From: Ceratotherium simum simum | Taxonomy: Eukaryota > Chordata > Mammalia > Perissodactyla > Rhinocerotidae | Assembly: GCF_000283155.1 (NCBI RefSeq) | Contig: NW_004454292.1 | Span: 256,955-320,954, forward strand | Length of the DNA: 64,000 bases | Reading direction: 5' to 3' | Shown: positions 1 to 10,740 of the stretch, in pieces | Numbering within the stretch: the first letter of the stretch is position 1 | Layout: each line of letters opens with the position of its first letter | Position numbers and translations under genes: made by a program | Notes under the pieces: model-generated | What the model saw: the letters and a program-made list of their open reading frames with translations, nothing else | What the model was told of the DNA's origin: nothing | The model's database searches: none

Positions 1-140
1 TCACAAAAAAATAAAATTGACACAGTTGTCTTTGGGAGGAGGGACTGGAGGCAGAGAGGGGTGAGGCAAGGAACTGCGACTTTTCATTATAACCCCATCT
101 ATGCATATATTACTTCAATAGCATTACAATGGGCAAATGT
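1..140 (+). repeat. Ancient interspersed repeat, L1 3'-end-like (uncertain)
   Basis: A GGGAGGAGGGACTGG...GGGGTGAGGCAAGGAACT...CATTATAACCCC pattern followed by a stretch ending ATTACTTCAATA resembles the widespread old mammalian L1-type 3'-end text. It is cut by the window edge and highly diverged. Confidence 0.3.
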
Positions 141-1694
141 TGAAGAAAAGTAACAGATTGCTGAAAACATCCAAAAATAAAAGTCTATTTATTATCAAAA
201 AAAGAAAGAAAACAGTGCCATTTGGGGATCACAAGAAAGGAGAACCACTATACAGAGGAAATAAAAAGCAGTATGCATAAAGAAGAAGAGATATGAGAAC
301 ATGTAGCCCTAGAGAGAGAGAAAGCCTCCAGTTTCCTGTTTAGTACTCATGGGATCTGGCTATATATACTATCCTTGGGTTAAGTGACATGTCCCTGTAG
401 CTTTCCAATAAATCCAATTTTTGTTTAAGCTAATTTAAATGGGTTTCTACTTCCTGCGACTCTGATAAAACAAGGTGATTAATTCTGGTGTTAATCAGAA
501 GACTAAATTAGAGGGGAAAAAGGCTAGACACAGGTAGAACATTTAAACTAGGAAAGGAGGTATCAAAAGAAAGCAATAGTAGCAAATAGAGGTAGATTTG
601 ATGGGGGAAAAAAGTAACCAATATTGTGCAGGGTTCACAAAGCTTAACTTAAACAAGAGAGTTTCAGGAAGCTGAAGCAGCATCAGTTGCCTCTAAGGAC
701 TAGAAGGAGCAGGAGGTCACTGATGATTTTAAGAGAATAATCTGAATAGAATAATTAGGACAGAAGTCATATTTGAATAAGAAATAAATGCAACTAAGAA
801 ATTCCTTTGAAGGAGTGTGATGATTAAAAGAAAGAAATTTGAGGATACAACAGTATTAAAAAAAGAGTATAATAAGAAAAAAAAGGGGAAGAGAGATGTG
901 AACTTATCATTAAGGTAAAGAGTCAGGGGAGAACGAAAGCCCCGTTCTGCAAAAGAGTGAAACAATATTCCAAAGGAAGCAGAAGTCCAGGAAAGTATAG
1001 CCTTAACAAGCTCAATTTTTCCTTAAAATTGCATAAGAAAAAAAAGAAAACAATGACAAAAATTCCAAGAGAGAAGAAAAGTTGAGGAAATTCACATTGT
1101 TGAATACTGCATATCATTCAATAGAGGTACTGGCTAGGTGAGTAATTTGCTGAGAACAAAGGAGCAGGAATAGGTTGGATGACTTAAGAAAATATAAAAG
1201 GTTTGAGCCACAATCGCGGAATGTGATGGAGAGTTAACAGGAGGTAAGTCAAGGATCCTTCTGACCCACGGTTTCAGCGGATACAACAAAAAACAGAAGA
1301 ACTGGTACTATAAGGGAAAAATGAACTACTAATGATTTAGGTGAGGATAACTTCAGGTATAGTTCATTACATAACCTAGTATGATGTAACCTTAACTTCT
1401 AACTTGCAAAAATTAAATAAGACTATTCAGAAATGTTTCTGTCCTAAAAACTGAAAAGTGTTCTAGTTTTAAATTTACATCATAAATTTGATATACACTT
1501 CAAAATAATATTTTAAAAATTAAAAAATAACGCCGACTTTCATTTTACTCCATATTCAAAAATTAACTCCATATGTAATGATTTAAATGTAAAAAATAAA
1601 TTTCAAAACTCTTAGTAGAAAATATAGGTGACTATCTTTTAGGTAAGTAACAATTTCTTAATTCAGAGTAAGGAACAAGTTCTTAAACAAAAAG
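141..1694. other. Unassigned AT-rich intronic sequence
   Basis: A purine-rich, A-rich stretch with no recognisable gene. Around 300-480 a segment with AATAAA and TTTGTTTAAGC, followed by GGGTTTCTACTTCCTGCGAC, resembles the 3' end of an old mammalian dispersed repeat. Nothing else is assigned. Confidence 0.4.
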
Positions 1695-1705
1695 CAATTA
1701 CAATA

Positions 1706-1926
1706 GGGGCCGGCCCGTGGCTTAGTGGTTAAGTGCGCGCACTCCGCTGCTGGCGGCCCGGGTTCGCATCCCGGGCGCGCACCAACGCACCGCTTCTCCG
1801 GCCATGCTGAGGCCGCGTCCCACATATAGCAACTAGAAGGATGTGCAACCACGACATACAACTATCTACTGGAGCTTTGGGGGAAAAAAATAAATAAATA
1901 AAATTATAAAAAAAAAAAAAAAAACA
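1706..1926 (+). repeat. ERE1-type SINE
   Basis: This is a full-length tRNA-derived equine SINE. It opens GGGGCCGGCCCGTGGC, has an A box (TGGCTTAGTGG), a B box (GGTTCGCATCC at 1761-1771), the ERE1 body and a TAAATAAATAAA/poly-A tail. A perfect 11-bp target-site duplication (CAATTACAATA) flanks it at 1695-1705 and 1927-1937. The good preservation suggests a fairly young insertion. Confidence 0.95.
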
Positions 1927-1998
1927 CAATTACAATAAAAGAAAAGATTGATGAATTTAAGTAAAATTAAATTATTTTCATCAAAAGATACCACAGTA

Positions 1999-2198
1999 GG
2001 GGCCAGCCCAGTGGCGCAGAAGTTAAGTTTGCAAGCTCTGCTTCAGCAGGCCGGGGTTCGCAGGCTCAGATCCCAGGCACAGACCTACACACTGATCAAC
2101 AAGCCATGCTTTGGCAGCGTCCCACATACAAAATAAAGGAAGACTGGCACAGATGTTAGCTTAGGGCCAATCTTCCTCACCAAAAAAAAAAAAAAAAA
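1999..2198 (+). repeat. ERE2-type SINE
   Basis: The head GGGGCCAGCCCAGTGGC, tRNA-like body, tail module GATGTTAGCTTAGGGCCAAT and poly-A mark an older ERE subfamily. A 9-bp duplication (ATACCACAG) lies at 1988-1996 and 2199-2207. The B-box region is more diverged than in ERE1 copies. Confidence 0.92.
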
Positions 2199-2260
2199 AT
2201 ACCACAGCAATGACAAAAATTGCATTTAGGATTTCAGGTTTGTAAATACCAGTAAATTCT

Positions 2261-2486
2261 AAAGATTTTATTTATTTTTTTTATTTTTTATTTTTTATTT
2301 ATTTTTTCCCTCCAAAGCCCCAGTAGATAGTTGTATGTCATAGCTGCACATCCTTCTAGTTGCTGTATGTGGGACTCGGCCTCAGGATGGACGGAGAAGT
2401 GGTGCCTCAGTGCGCGCCCGGGATCCGAACCCGGGCCACCAGCATCGGAGCGCGCGCACTTAACCACCAAGCCACGGGGCCGGCCC
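2261..2486 (-). repeat. ERE1-type SINE, antisense
   Basis: A complete ERE1 in reverse orientation, from the T-rich tail complement to GGGGCCGGCCC at the right. A perfect 16-bp target-site duplication (AATACCAGTAAATTCT) flanks it at 2245-2260 and 2487-2502. The open frames at 2331-2588 (plus) and 2288-2638 (minus) are products of this SINE. Confidence 0.95.
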
Positions 2487-2502
2487 AATACCAGTAAATT
2501 CT

Positions 2503-3084
2503 GCAAGAGAAGAATATTTTCTGTTTTGTATCCAATATTAAATCTGACCAACTCCAGCATTTTATTGACAAGCTGTGCACATAACTGAATAACCAATTCA
2601 CATAATTCTATACTTGTAATACACTGCCCTTCAAACAACAGAATAAAATATTAATAATAACTAATAATAATAAATAGTTTGCACTGAAGAGATATAGACT
2701 AGGAAAAACGAGCAGCTGATGAGATATTTACTCATATAAAGTGACATATATAACTTTGCTTCTAAATTCACTCTGAGTGACATCTAAGTGCTAGAATGTG
2801 TTAAGTGATACAATATTTTACACAACTTTCCATGGTTGTTCATTTGCAGTTTGTGAATCTATGGGTCATAAACTGTATAACTTTACCCTTTCTATACTAA
2901 ATCTAGAATAGATATCAAGTGCACACTTGCTGATCACAACGATATACATGATCACAATGATGTACAGAAAAAAGTAAATAAAACATTTAAAACTGTCCCT
3001 CCCACAAACTCCCCAAAAGAAAGTGAAAAGACAAGTTACAAACTGAGAGAAGAGATTCATAACATACACAAAGGATTAACATGA
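2503..3084. other. Unassigned AT-rich intronic sequence
   Basis: AT-rich sequence with short AATAATAATAA runs near 2650-2670. No gene or confidently named repeat is visible. Confidence 0.4.
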
Positions 3085-4010
3085 AGAATATAAAAAATTC
3101 TTATAAATCAATTAAGAAAAACACAGAAAAATACGCAAGAGACATGAACAGGAATTTCATTGAAGAAGAAACATAAAAGGCCAGTTAACATAAAAAGAAA
3201 CATTCTACATCAATGATGATCAGGAAAATGTAAATCAAGACCATAATGAGATAGTATTTTACACTCTTTTGATTTGGAAAAATTAAAAGACAATATCAAA
3301 TGTCAGAAAGGACAGATAACCAAAGGATCTTTTATCTCTTACATATTGCTGATATGAATAGAGATTGGCACAACCACACTGGAAGCTGGGAATCATCTCC
3401 TAGTGTTGGGCATTCACCTACCCTGGGAGGCAGCAATTCTACCTCTAGGCATATAATTAATAGAAACTCTTATATATATACAACAGGAAAAATGCACAGA
3501 ATGTCCATAGTAGCATTGTTCACAATTACAAAAACCAGAAAATAACGAAATGCCCAACAAGGGAGAGTGAGGGGATAAATATCCAACAAGGAGAGAGTTG
3601 ATTAGTTTACTCAATGACATATTACACAGCAATTAAAATGAGTTACTACAGCAACATACAATAATACAGATAAATCAGCAATAATAGCTGAAAAATCAAG
3701 TTTGGAAAGACTATATTTAACACAATTATATAAGAACAACTAAAATAAAAGATATATCTTTTAGAACTATATATCCAACAAAATTATATAGAAAGAAAGC
3801 AAGAGAATGAACACAGGACTCAAGATGATGATTACCTTGGCTGACAAGAAGGTGGGCGTAGGGGGAAGGAATGGAAAAAAACCATATGTAGATTTAAGTT
3901 CCTAACCTTTTTGGGGAGGTAGGAAGTGAATGATGGTCCATGGGTGCTTATGATAATGATAGACAGATGGATGGATAATGATCAATCCAATGTAGTGTAC
4001 CTAAGGTTTA
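3085..4010 (+). repeat. Old L1 (L1M) 3' region fragment
   Basis: The stretch follows the well-known mammalian L1 3' text in order: GACATGAACAGGAATTTCA, AATGTAAATCAAGACCATAATGAGATA, CAGCAATTCTACCTCTAGGCATATA, AATGTCCATAGTAGCATTGTTCACAATTAC, and GATAAAT..CAACAAGGAG. It is heavily diverged with many indels. The small frame at 3300-3545 is repeat-derived. Confidence 0.8.
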
Positions 4011-5577
4011 ATAACACCTCCCTAGAGAATCGCTAAGGTAGCAACTATAGAAAAGGGAAAACAATATGATCTACGTGCCAAATACATGATATTCAGCACA
4101 TGTACGGGTAGTAAATATGTCTTATACAATCTAAAATAAATTCCAAATTCTGTCATAACAACCTTCCAATAAATTAAGGTGTTTGTGAGTGAGGGTGGTA
4201 AAGCTTTAACCAATTAGAAAACGTTATCACTGCCAAGTTTCTACAATAGATAAATCCTAGTAACAGTATATGTTATGCAATTCTTGTGTATCAGTTCATC
4301 TTTATAATGTAACACCAACATTTACCCTCAAATCTAAGGTATTTATTATCATCAAATACATTCCTCCCAGGCTTTCCTATTCTTCACTTTTAAGACTATT
4401 TATGTACATAATATTACATAAACTTAATTTTTGTGAGATTGAGAAACTCAATGTGACAATACAGCTATTTTCAAATAAGATTTCATTAGATAAAATTAAG
4501 AGAAACTAGACATGTATCAAGATAAATGTTCTCTATTTCTGCGATATTAGAAGTTACTTTTTCATTAGTATGTTTTTCCCATTCAAAATTTTAAATATCT
4601 TTTTAAAGATTTTAACTAGTTTTCAACTTTCTAACCTTGCTGCCAAGTTTGAACTCTGCTGCATATCAAGTTAATCATATTAAATGTTATATGATTTTGT
4701 CATACTGTAGTTAAAGTAATATTGGTTTTTGAAATAGAGTAGACATTTGACAACTGTTCAACACAGTCCATTTTACTGGGAAATAATTCAGAATTAACTA
4801 CTCTTTTCATGTATGCTTCTGGAAGTAATACTATTTTAAGTGATATTCATCTCTATAAATCACTATTCCACTCTTCTCGTTTGTTTAAAAAGTGGATACC
4901 TAGGCAAAACCTGATAAAAGGCATGAAAACTGATTGTTGTCAAATGTGAAAAGCAGAAAGAGGAAAGCCCAAGGACTCAGATGCAAAGCCCTGGGGTAAA
5001 GAGACAATGCCTAGAAGGTGCCCCGACCTCTCCCTATTTCAACATTCATCATATGTGAATAGTAAGAGTTGTATGAGACGAGAACTAATCTCTATTATAC
5101 TAATTAGAGATGATCAAAAAACATGATCCATTTTAGAGCCATAATTTTATAACACTAGTTTCAGCACAGAGACTTACCTAGGTAGTCAATAAATATCTGG
5201 CAAGTTATTTAAGGATATGCCTTATTCAATAAAGTACTCAGCACTCTATAAGAGCAGCAATAATCAAATTTAAGCTGAAAAACCACATTGTATATTTATT
5301 GTTCACACAGTTGATGCTATGTATCATTATTGTCTATTACTAAGTCCACGCTGTATTCTCCACTTACTTTTCTTCTTAACTGTATCTCAAAGTACTGACT
5401 CTAAATCAAAATATTTTGAGATAAAAAAAGCCAATTAAGCTAGTTTGATCCACTTATCTAAAATCAGTGGCAAAAATTTTTCTTAACCTATAGCTATTTC
5501 TATCTTAAAACTCGATGAACCTCATTTCTCTTTAAAATTCTAATAAGTAAAATGGAATAAAGGGAGAAAAAATATTA
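4011..5577. other. Unassigned AT-rich intronic sequence
   Basis: No recognisable gene, RNA or named repeat. It may include conserved non-coding sequence, which a cross-species alignment would reveal. Confidence 0.35.
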
Positions 5578-5825
5578 AATCAATATGTTGTACACCTTAA
5601 AGTTACACATATCTATGTCAAATATACATCAATTTTTAAAAAGAGAGGAAAAAGAGGAAATGGACTCAAATGCCACAGGACTTACAAGTTGGAAAAGGTT
5701 GTCAGTTATCTCTGAGTGATAGAACTATGAGTACCTTTTATTTTCTCATGTGCTTTTCTGCATTTTCTAGATTTCCTACAATGAACATGTGTTATGTTTA
5801 TAACTTGAGAAAACTGTTAAAATCT
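5578..5825 (+). repeat. L1-type 3'-end fragments
   Basis: TTGTACACCTTAAAGTTACAC...ATATACATCAATTTTT resembles the terminal segment of old L1 elements. The following TTATCTCTGAGTGATAG...TTCCTACAATGAACATGTGTTA is another commonly repeated mammalian 3'-end text. Subfamily is not assignable by eye. Confidence 0.5.
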
Positions 5826-6619
5826 GTATTACCCCTCCTGTCTACTTTCTCATCCTTGTCTACATTCCTCCAATCCACTTTAAAATCTTAATCCTTCCAA
5901 CACAGAGACCTTCTACTCTCCAGTATCACTGCAAAATCAGATGCCACCTCCTAATTTCCCATCGAATGGGTAAAATAACTGTGTGCTGTATGGAAGTGTG
6001 ACATAAGTAGTCAGAAATCCCTTTTGAACTTTTCAAGGGAATATTTTTGAGACAAGGGATTGGAAATGTAAATTAAAGAAAACTAAGTAATTTCTTATGT
6101 CAGTGATTGTAATCAACGTCTCTTAGAACAGTCAAGACACTTCTCATCCTAGGTAATAAACAGAGCCTTCTTATCAAAGCACTGAGTACCTACTAAGTGC
6201 CAAACACACAGCTTGGTTACACATGAGCTTAGAATTTTCAAGTAAAGTTTGTCTTACAGATAGTCTACAGAGAAATGCAAAATCTTTTGGAAGGTTTTGC
6301 AGAAATATTTGACAACTTTCATCAGAAAGAGTAATTGTTAAACGAAGAAAATCTGTAAAAAGGTTATTTGTACTGTTATTCTTTGTAAAATAAAAAACCT
6401 TATTCACAGTAATAATGCATTGCTAAGTTACAGACTACCAAATAGAATGTGGAAATCATTTTTCCTTGTTGTACAGGAACTTAACAAGCAGTATAAAGTT
6501 TATATTAAAGGTAACTCCGCTTAATTACATCTTCGGCCAATTTTTAGAAAGTTTACACATCTATAACATTGGAATTCGAAACATTTATGGGTCCACAGAA
6601 ATGAGGAAGCTTAAAGAAT

Positions 6620-6832
6620 GATGTAGTGGGAAACATATAGATCTGAATTCTAACTCAGACTTAGACAGTGTGACCATGAACAATCTACTTAACATTCCTG
6701 AACTAAGTGTCCTCATCTGTAAAATGGAAATAACACCCACCTTATTGCATCGTTGTAAAGATTATATAAGATGTATAGGGTACCAAGTACAACGACTGAC
6801 ACATAGCAAATAATCAATAAATGTTATTTGCA
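6620..6832 (+). repeat. MIR SINE
   Basis: A diverged MIR in sense orientation. It shows the core CTCATCTGTAAAATGGAAATAA, then TTGTAAAGATTATATAAG, and ends with the CACATAGCAAATAATCAATAAATGTT 3' region. Confidence 0.88.
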
Positions 6833-9690
6833 CTCTCTTCTAGAAAGTGAAAGCCATATCTCGTCATCTTTACATCCTCCAATATAGCTTTGGTAGATAC
6901 TCAATAAATGTTTCTTGAAATGAATCCCTGTAATTTAAGGCTAACTACCTCAACCTTCCACCTGGGCGAGTCACCTCTACCTAAATAAATTCTGCTGAGA
7001 ATGGAATTTAAGATTCTCAACCCAACACTTTATTAGGCATTTTGATGAAGATGAATCTCCAATAATTAACAAGGTAACTTCATTAGTATGCTACTCAATA
7101 TTTGGGTCTGCATTCTATAAAATTACTGTTGTAGGCAACATTTTCATTTTGAGATTCTTTATATAGCTTTCATTAGTCCAGTTTCCTTGAAAATAAACTT
7201 TAATTTATTTGGCGTCACCAAGTATCTCACTAAGTTTCCCACTATACTTCAAAAAAAAAAAAAAAAAAAAAGAGGAAGAAACGCTTTGCCCCAGCTTTTA
7301 ATTAGGTTACAGTCTTGACAATACTATAGCTCATCTATACTAAAAAAAAAAAAAAAAAAAAAACAGGACAGAACAAGTTAGTTATAAGAGATAACAATTA
7401 GAAGTTGCCAATTAAGTTCATATTTTTAAACAGCCTATTTTTATTTTTGCTACAGCAAATATTCTTCCTTACACATTGAAGCTTCTAGCCATCAAAGTCT
7501 GTAGGTACTTTATTAATGACTCCTTGTTGAATAAGCCTAAATTACTAGCAACAGTTAGAAACATTACTCTACAGAAATATTACAGTAATTAACAAGACAA
7601 AGTACTGCGGTTTCAGATTTTCTTTGTTTTGCCTTTCTGCAACCAATGGTTATTAATAAGCCAATTCCGGCTCAAATAGTAAAGTATTTCAAATTCTGCA
7701 ATATAATTTGAAAAATAATTTTAAAATGTTGGGTATACAATGTTTCTAAATAAATATCACTTTCATTAAAAGTAGGTTGTAACATGTAACTTTCAGAGTG
7801 AGACAAGTATTCCTGAGACAAGATATGGCAAGGCAACAATTTTAAACTACTAAACACATTTTAAAACTTGCCATATAAATTACTATTTAAACACTTAAAA
7901 CCTGTATGGCAGAGAAGCATTAAGAACTTCATATTAAACAACTTTTCAATTTCATAAATTCAAATAACTCAGAATCTTTTTAAAAACTGGTTCTCCAAAC
8001 AAGTTTGATAAATACTTGGTTACTATATACTAGTTTCATGACCCAATGAAATAATAAAATGTTTAATAAGATGGATATACTTGGCGAAGCAAATTTTATC
8101 ACCATTTAAGGGCTGATATAAATAATATCCTCAATTATTTTAATGAACATGATAAAGTTTAAATGCAGTAACTTTTATTAGAACTGGGAATCAAATACAC
8201 CTAGAAAAATGTCCTGGATATACATGACAGCTTATAAGGTAACACTTAATAAAAACTATTCTTTTTCTGGAAGGGGTTACATTTTAGTTTATTTAAAAGT
8301 CTAACTTCAGATTAGGTGTTCCCCTACTTCGGTCCCATTTTTAAAATACTCATGTTTAAAATTTATTCTTTGACTTGCTTCCTTGGTATTGTCAAAACTG
8401 ATCTTATTAAAAGTCCCTAAATGTTATATTTTAATACACATGAAAATATATTTCCAGGTCCAGTGCCAAAATAACTGTCTTTTATGCCAACTTTCTATAA
8501 AATACAAACAAGAATGCCAAATACTTTATAATTCTGAGGCCACTCCATTCAAAGAAAAATGCTCCTATCATTTTCATTGCTTTTTCTCAGTCAGAATTAA
8601 AAGTATGCTTTTCATATTTCAAGACTAGGCAATGGAAAGTATTTCCTATGTGCCTCAAATAAACTTCATTTTAAAGGCTCATGTAAATTAATAAAACAAT
8701 AAATTTCATTCATTTAGCAAATGTGGTATGCTGTAAGACTTCCTTATAAAAGGTTAAGGGTAATTAAAATACTATATAGTAACATGTTCAATGCTATGAA
8801 ATTCAGTTTTTCATTTCCAAAGGATTCCAAATTTTCAACAGCGCATTGGTATACCTTGTTGAAATCTGTATTTTTTTGGAGGAAATATCAAGAATTATAA
8901 CAATGCCTTCAAGCTTACATCTAACTACACAATAAACCAAGCTTATACAGGAATCAATCGAAAATACATTTAAACAGCCAAAAATGTAGAGGCAGTTGCA
9001 AGACTCAGTTTCGACATCAAGAATCAACCCCTCAGAGTGTCTAGATTCAGTCTTTTTAAAAAAATTAACTGCCCAACACAAAAAGAAACGTTAAGTATGC
9101 TATTTTTTTTCTTCTCCTAATTCCCATATCAATCTTTGAGTAGCTAGAAGACGACTATATTTAAACAAACCAAAATAAGTTTAAGTCAAAAAACAAGCAT
9201 GAAATTTTAATCCAGATGTAAACATCTCTGGGACACTCCAAAGTAATGAAAAATAAACGCAACAGAGTAGCGTAGGTACCCCTGTACATCACAGAGACCT
9301 AAAAACAAAAATCGTGCCTACATCATCAAATATTTAGCTGGAAATGGGAAAGAATAATATTGCTACTCGACATGGGCTTCACTAATTAAGGGACCTGTTT
9401 TGTTCCCATCTTCTGCAGGCATGTGATGCCCAACATTTTCCCTTAGTCGACTGCCTTCTTATTTGTAAACAACTTCTGGAGCTCTTTCTCTGGTGTTCAA
9501 ACGGGAGGGAAAATGAAAGTCTGAAAGGCATCAGCATCTGAGCTTCCGGATCTGCCTGAGCAGGGAGTAGCTGAGAACCACACAGCTATCCCTTGGTAAA
9601 AAAGAAAATAGCCCTCAAAGCAGAAGAAAGAAATTCAGTCACCTGAAGAGGGCTGGTAAAAGTGAAGCAAGCATTTGGTGAGACGTTTTT
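6833..9690. other. Mostly unique intronic sequence near the promoter
   Basis: AT-rich PKN2 intron sequence with pure A runs at 7251-7271 and 7342-7363 and no clear transposon across about 2.8 kb. A small L2-like 3' phrase (AGATACTCAATAAATG) sits near 6894-6909. The relative lack of repeats next to a CpG promoter may point to constrained regulatory sequence, but this is only an inference. Confidence 0.4.
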
Positions 9691-9710
9691 AAAAAAAAAA
9701 AAAAAAAAAA
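9691..9710 (+). repeat. Poly-A run at the CpG island edge
   Basis: Twenty consecutive A residues mark the AT-rich/GC-rich boundary on the intronic side of the island. Confidence 0.9.
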
Positions 9711-10191
9711 CTTGTCTGGGGGCTGGAAGTTATGGGGGCGCTCTTTGTGCGGAGTCCGAGGGGAAGGGGAGGGACGAGAAAACAGCCTGGGAGTCATTCA
9801 AAGGAGGGTGAGGAGCGGTGTACGAGGAAAGGCGGGGCGGGGCCGGCGGGCGGAGGGAGGGGGCGTCCGCGGGCGGCTCTGACACCCTGGGAGGGGGCGG
9901 TGAGCTGGCCGCTCCGGGGACCGGGGGAGAGCCGACTCCGGCTGCAGGCAGCCCGCGGAGACGGGTCCCTCTGGTAGGTAGAGTCAAATCAAAGCGCTAG
10001 CAGGCCAGGCTCTGGCGGGGGGACAGGGTCCGGCTCCCGAAGGAAGCGGCTCTCGAGTGACATCCCCGAGTTTCCGCACTTAGCGGGCTCGGGGCGCGGC
10101 GGCCGCAGGGCTTCCCTCGGCCCCCGACCCTGCGCCAGGCTTGCTCCCGCTCCCCTCCGCCAGCTCCTGGCGCCCGGGCCGCGGCCCTTAC

Positions 10192-10239
10192 CTGCAGCTC
10201 CGTGAGCAGAATCTCCCCCCGTTCGGGGTTGGACGCCAT
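10192..10239 (-). CDS. PKN2: PKN2 first coding exon (partial CDS, N-terminal 16 codons)
   Basis: The minus strand encodes MASNPERGEILLTELQ from an ATG at 10239-10237 to a CAG|GTAAGG splice donor whose GT is at 10191-10190. I recognise this as the N-terminus of protein kinase N2 (PRK2), whose first coding exon ends after ELQ in phase 0. The start context is strong, with G at -3 and G at +4. PKN2 is a cytoplasmic/nuclear AGC-family serine/threonine kinase and Rho/Rac effector with N-terminal HR1 coiled coils, a C2-like region and a C-terminal kinase domain; none of these domains lies in this exon. The open frame runs on past the donor to about 9997, but that extension is intronic read-through. 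Upstream in frame there is no stop until a TAG at 10350-10348 and no ATG in between, though a GTG lies at 10263-10261. The remaining exons are off the left edge. Confidence 0.93.
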
Positions 10240-10347
10240 TGCGCTCCGCTCTGGACTCCGCACCTGGACGCGGCCGCCGCTGGCGAAGGGGGAAGGCGGG
10301 ACGGGAGCCGGGTGGGGGGTGAGGAGCGGGGAGAGGAAGAAAAAAAA

Positions 10348-10359
10348 CTAGAGCTTCAT
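10348..10359 (-). promoter_or_regulatory. Upstream ORF 2 in presumptive PKN2 leader
   Basis: On the minus strand an ATG at 10359-10357 opens a three-codon frame, M-K-L, followed by TAG at 10350-10348. It is in frame with the main PKN2 ATG 120 nt downstream, and its TAG is the first in-frame stop upstream of that ATG. Both short ORFs share the CTCCATGAA context, with T at -3. Confidence 0.4.
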
Positions 10360-10391
10360 GGAGGCGCAGCCCCTGCTGGAGGCGCGGCTTA

Positions 10392-10406
10392 TTCCGCCCG
10401 GTTCAT
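10392..10406 (-). promoter_or_regulatory. Upstream ORF 1 in presumptive PKN2 leader
   Basis: On the minus strand an ATG at 10406-10404 opens a five-codon frame, M-N-R-A-E, followed by TAA. Its frame differs from the main PKN2 frame. The -3 base is T, a weak context. It is only relevant if transcription starts above 10406. Confidence 0.4.
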
Positions 10407-10639
10407 GGAGAGCGGCGGGGAGCGAGGGCACTGGTAGCGGGCTCGCCCTCGCAGCCAGCCCGCCGCCGCCCGCCCGCCCGCTCCGGACTCTGCTCTCTTA
10501 GTCGCTCCCTATGGGCGACGCCAGGAGCCGCCTCAAGCGTCTCGGTGCGGGGCGCTGCGGCCGCGGCAGCAGCTCCTGCTGTCGCACCATTTGGCTGTCA
10601 CCGCGTCGCAAAAGCGGTCTCACTTGGCGGCTGTCAGGA

Positions 10640-10647
10640 CACGTGAC
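10640..10647. promoter_or_regulatory. E-box (CACGTGAC), USF/MYC/TFE-type
   Basis: A perfect CACGTG palindrome followed by AC lies in the CpG island, about 400 bp upstream of the PKN2 ATG. USF, MYC/MAX and MiT/TFE factors bind this class of site; which of them uses it is unknown. Confidence 0.5.
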
Positions 10648-10731
10648 GGCCGCGGCCGCCGCCTCCCGCCGGGCGGGGGAGGTGGGGCCGAGGGGACCCC
10701 GAGGGCGGGAGCGGCGTCGGCGGCGGGGCAG

Positions 10732-10740
10732 CCATTGGCC
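10732..10740 (-). promoter_or_regulatory. CCAAT box (NF-Y type)
   Basis: The minus strand reads GGCCAATGG, matching the NF-Y core CCAATSR. It is oriented toward PKN2, about 495 bp above the ATG. If functional, it would predict initiation some 60-100 bp lower, near 10630-10670. Confidence 0.5.

Larger units (their letters stand above)
1..10191 (-). other. PKN2: PKN2 intron 1 (5' part)
   Basis: The intron begins at the GTAAGG donor (10191-10186) and runs off the left edge. It is AT-rich with no further exon recognised. It holds three EREs at 1706-2486, L1M-derived sequence at about 3085-4010, a MIR at 6620-6830 and several poly-A runs. The open frames on either strand within it are short and lack any recognisable protein signature. 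Confidence 0.85.
10240..10500 (-). other. PKN2: PKN2 5' UTR (extent approximate)
   Basis: This GC-rich stretch lies immediately upstream of the PKN2 ATG on the minus strand and is inferred to be 5' UTR. The transcription start cannot be fixed from sequence, so the upper bound is a guess. On the mRNA strand it contains a T-rich run at 10339-10350 and two minimal upstream ORFs, with ATGs at 10406 and 10359, described separately. Confidence 0.55.

Noticed and set aside
1715..1790. tRNA gene at the ERE1 head (A and B boxes present)
   Set aside because: The tRNA-like part belongs to a SINE with body, A-rich tail and target-site duplication; it does not fold as a complete tRNA gene.
9997..10263. 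88-residue minus ORF beginning at a GTG as the full PKN2-region protein
   Set aside because: It starts at GTG and reads through a consensus splice donor. Only the 16 codons 10239-10192 are coding.
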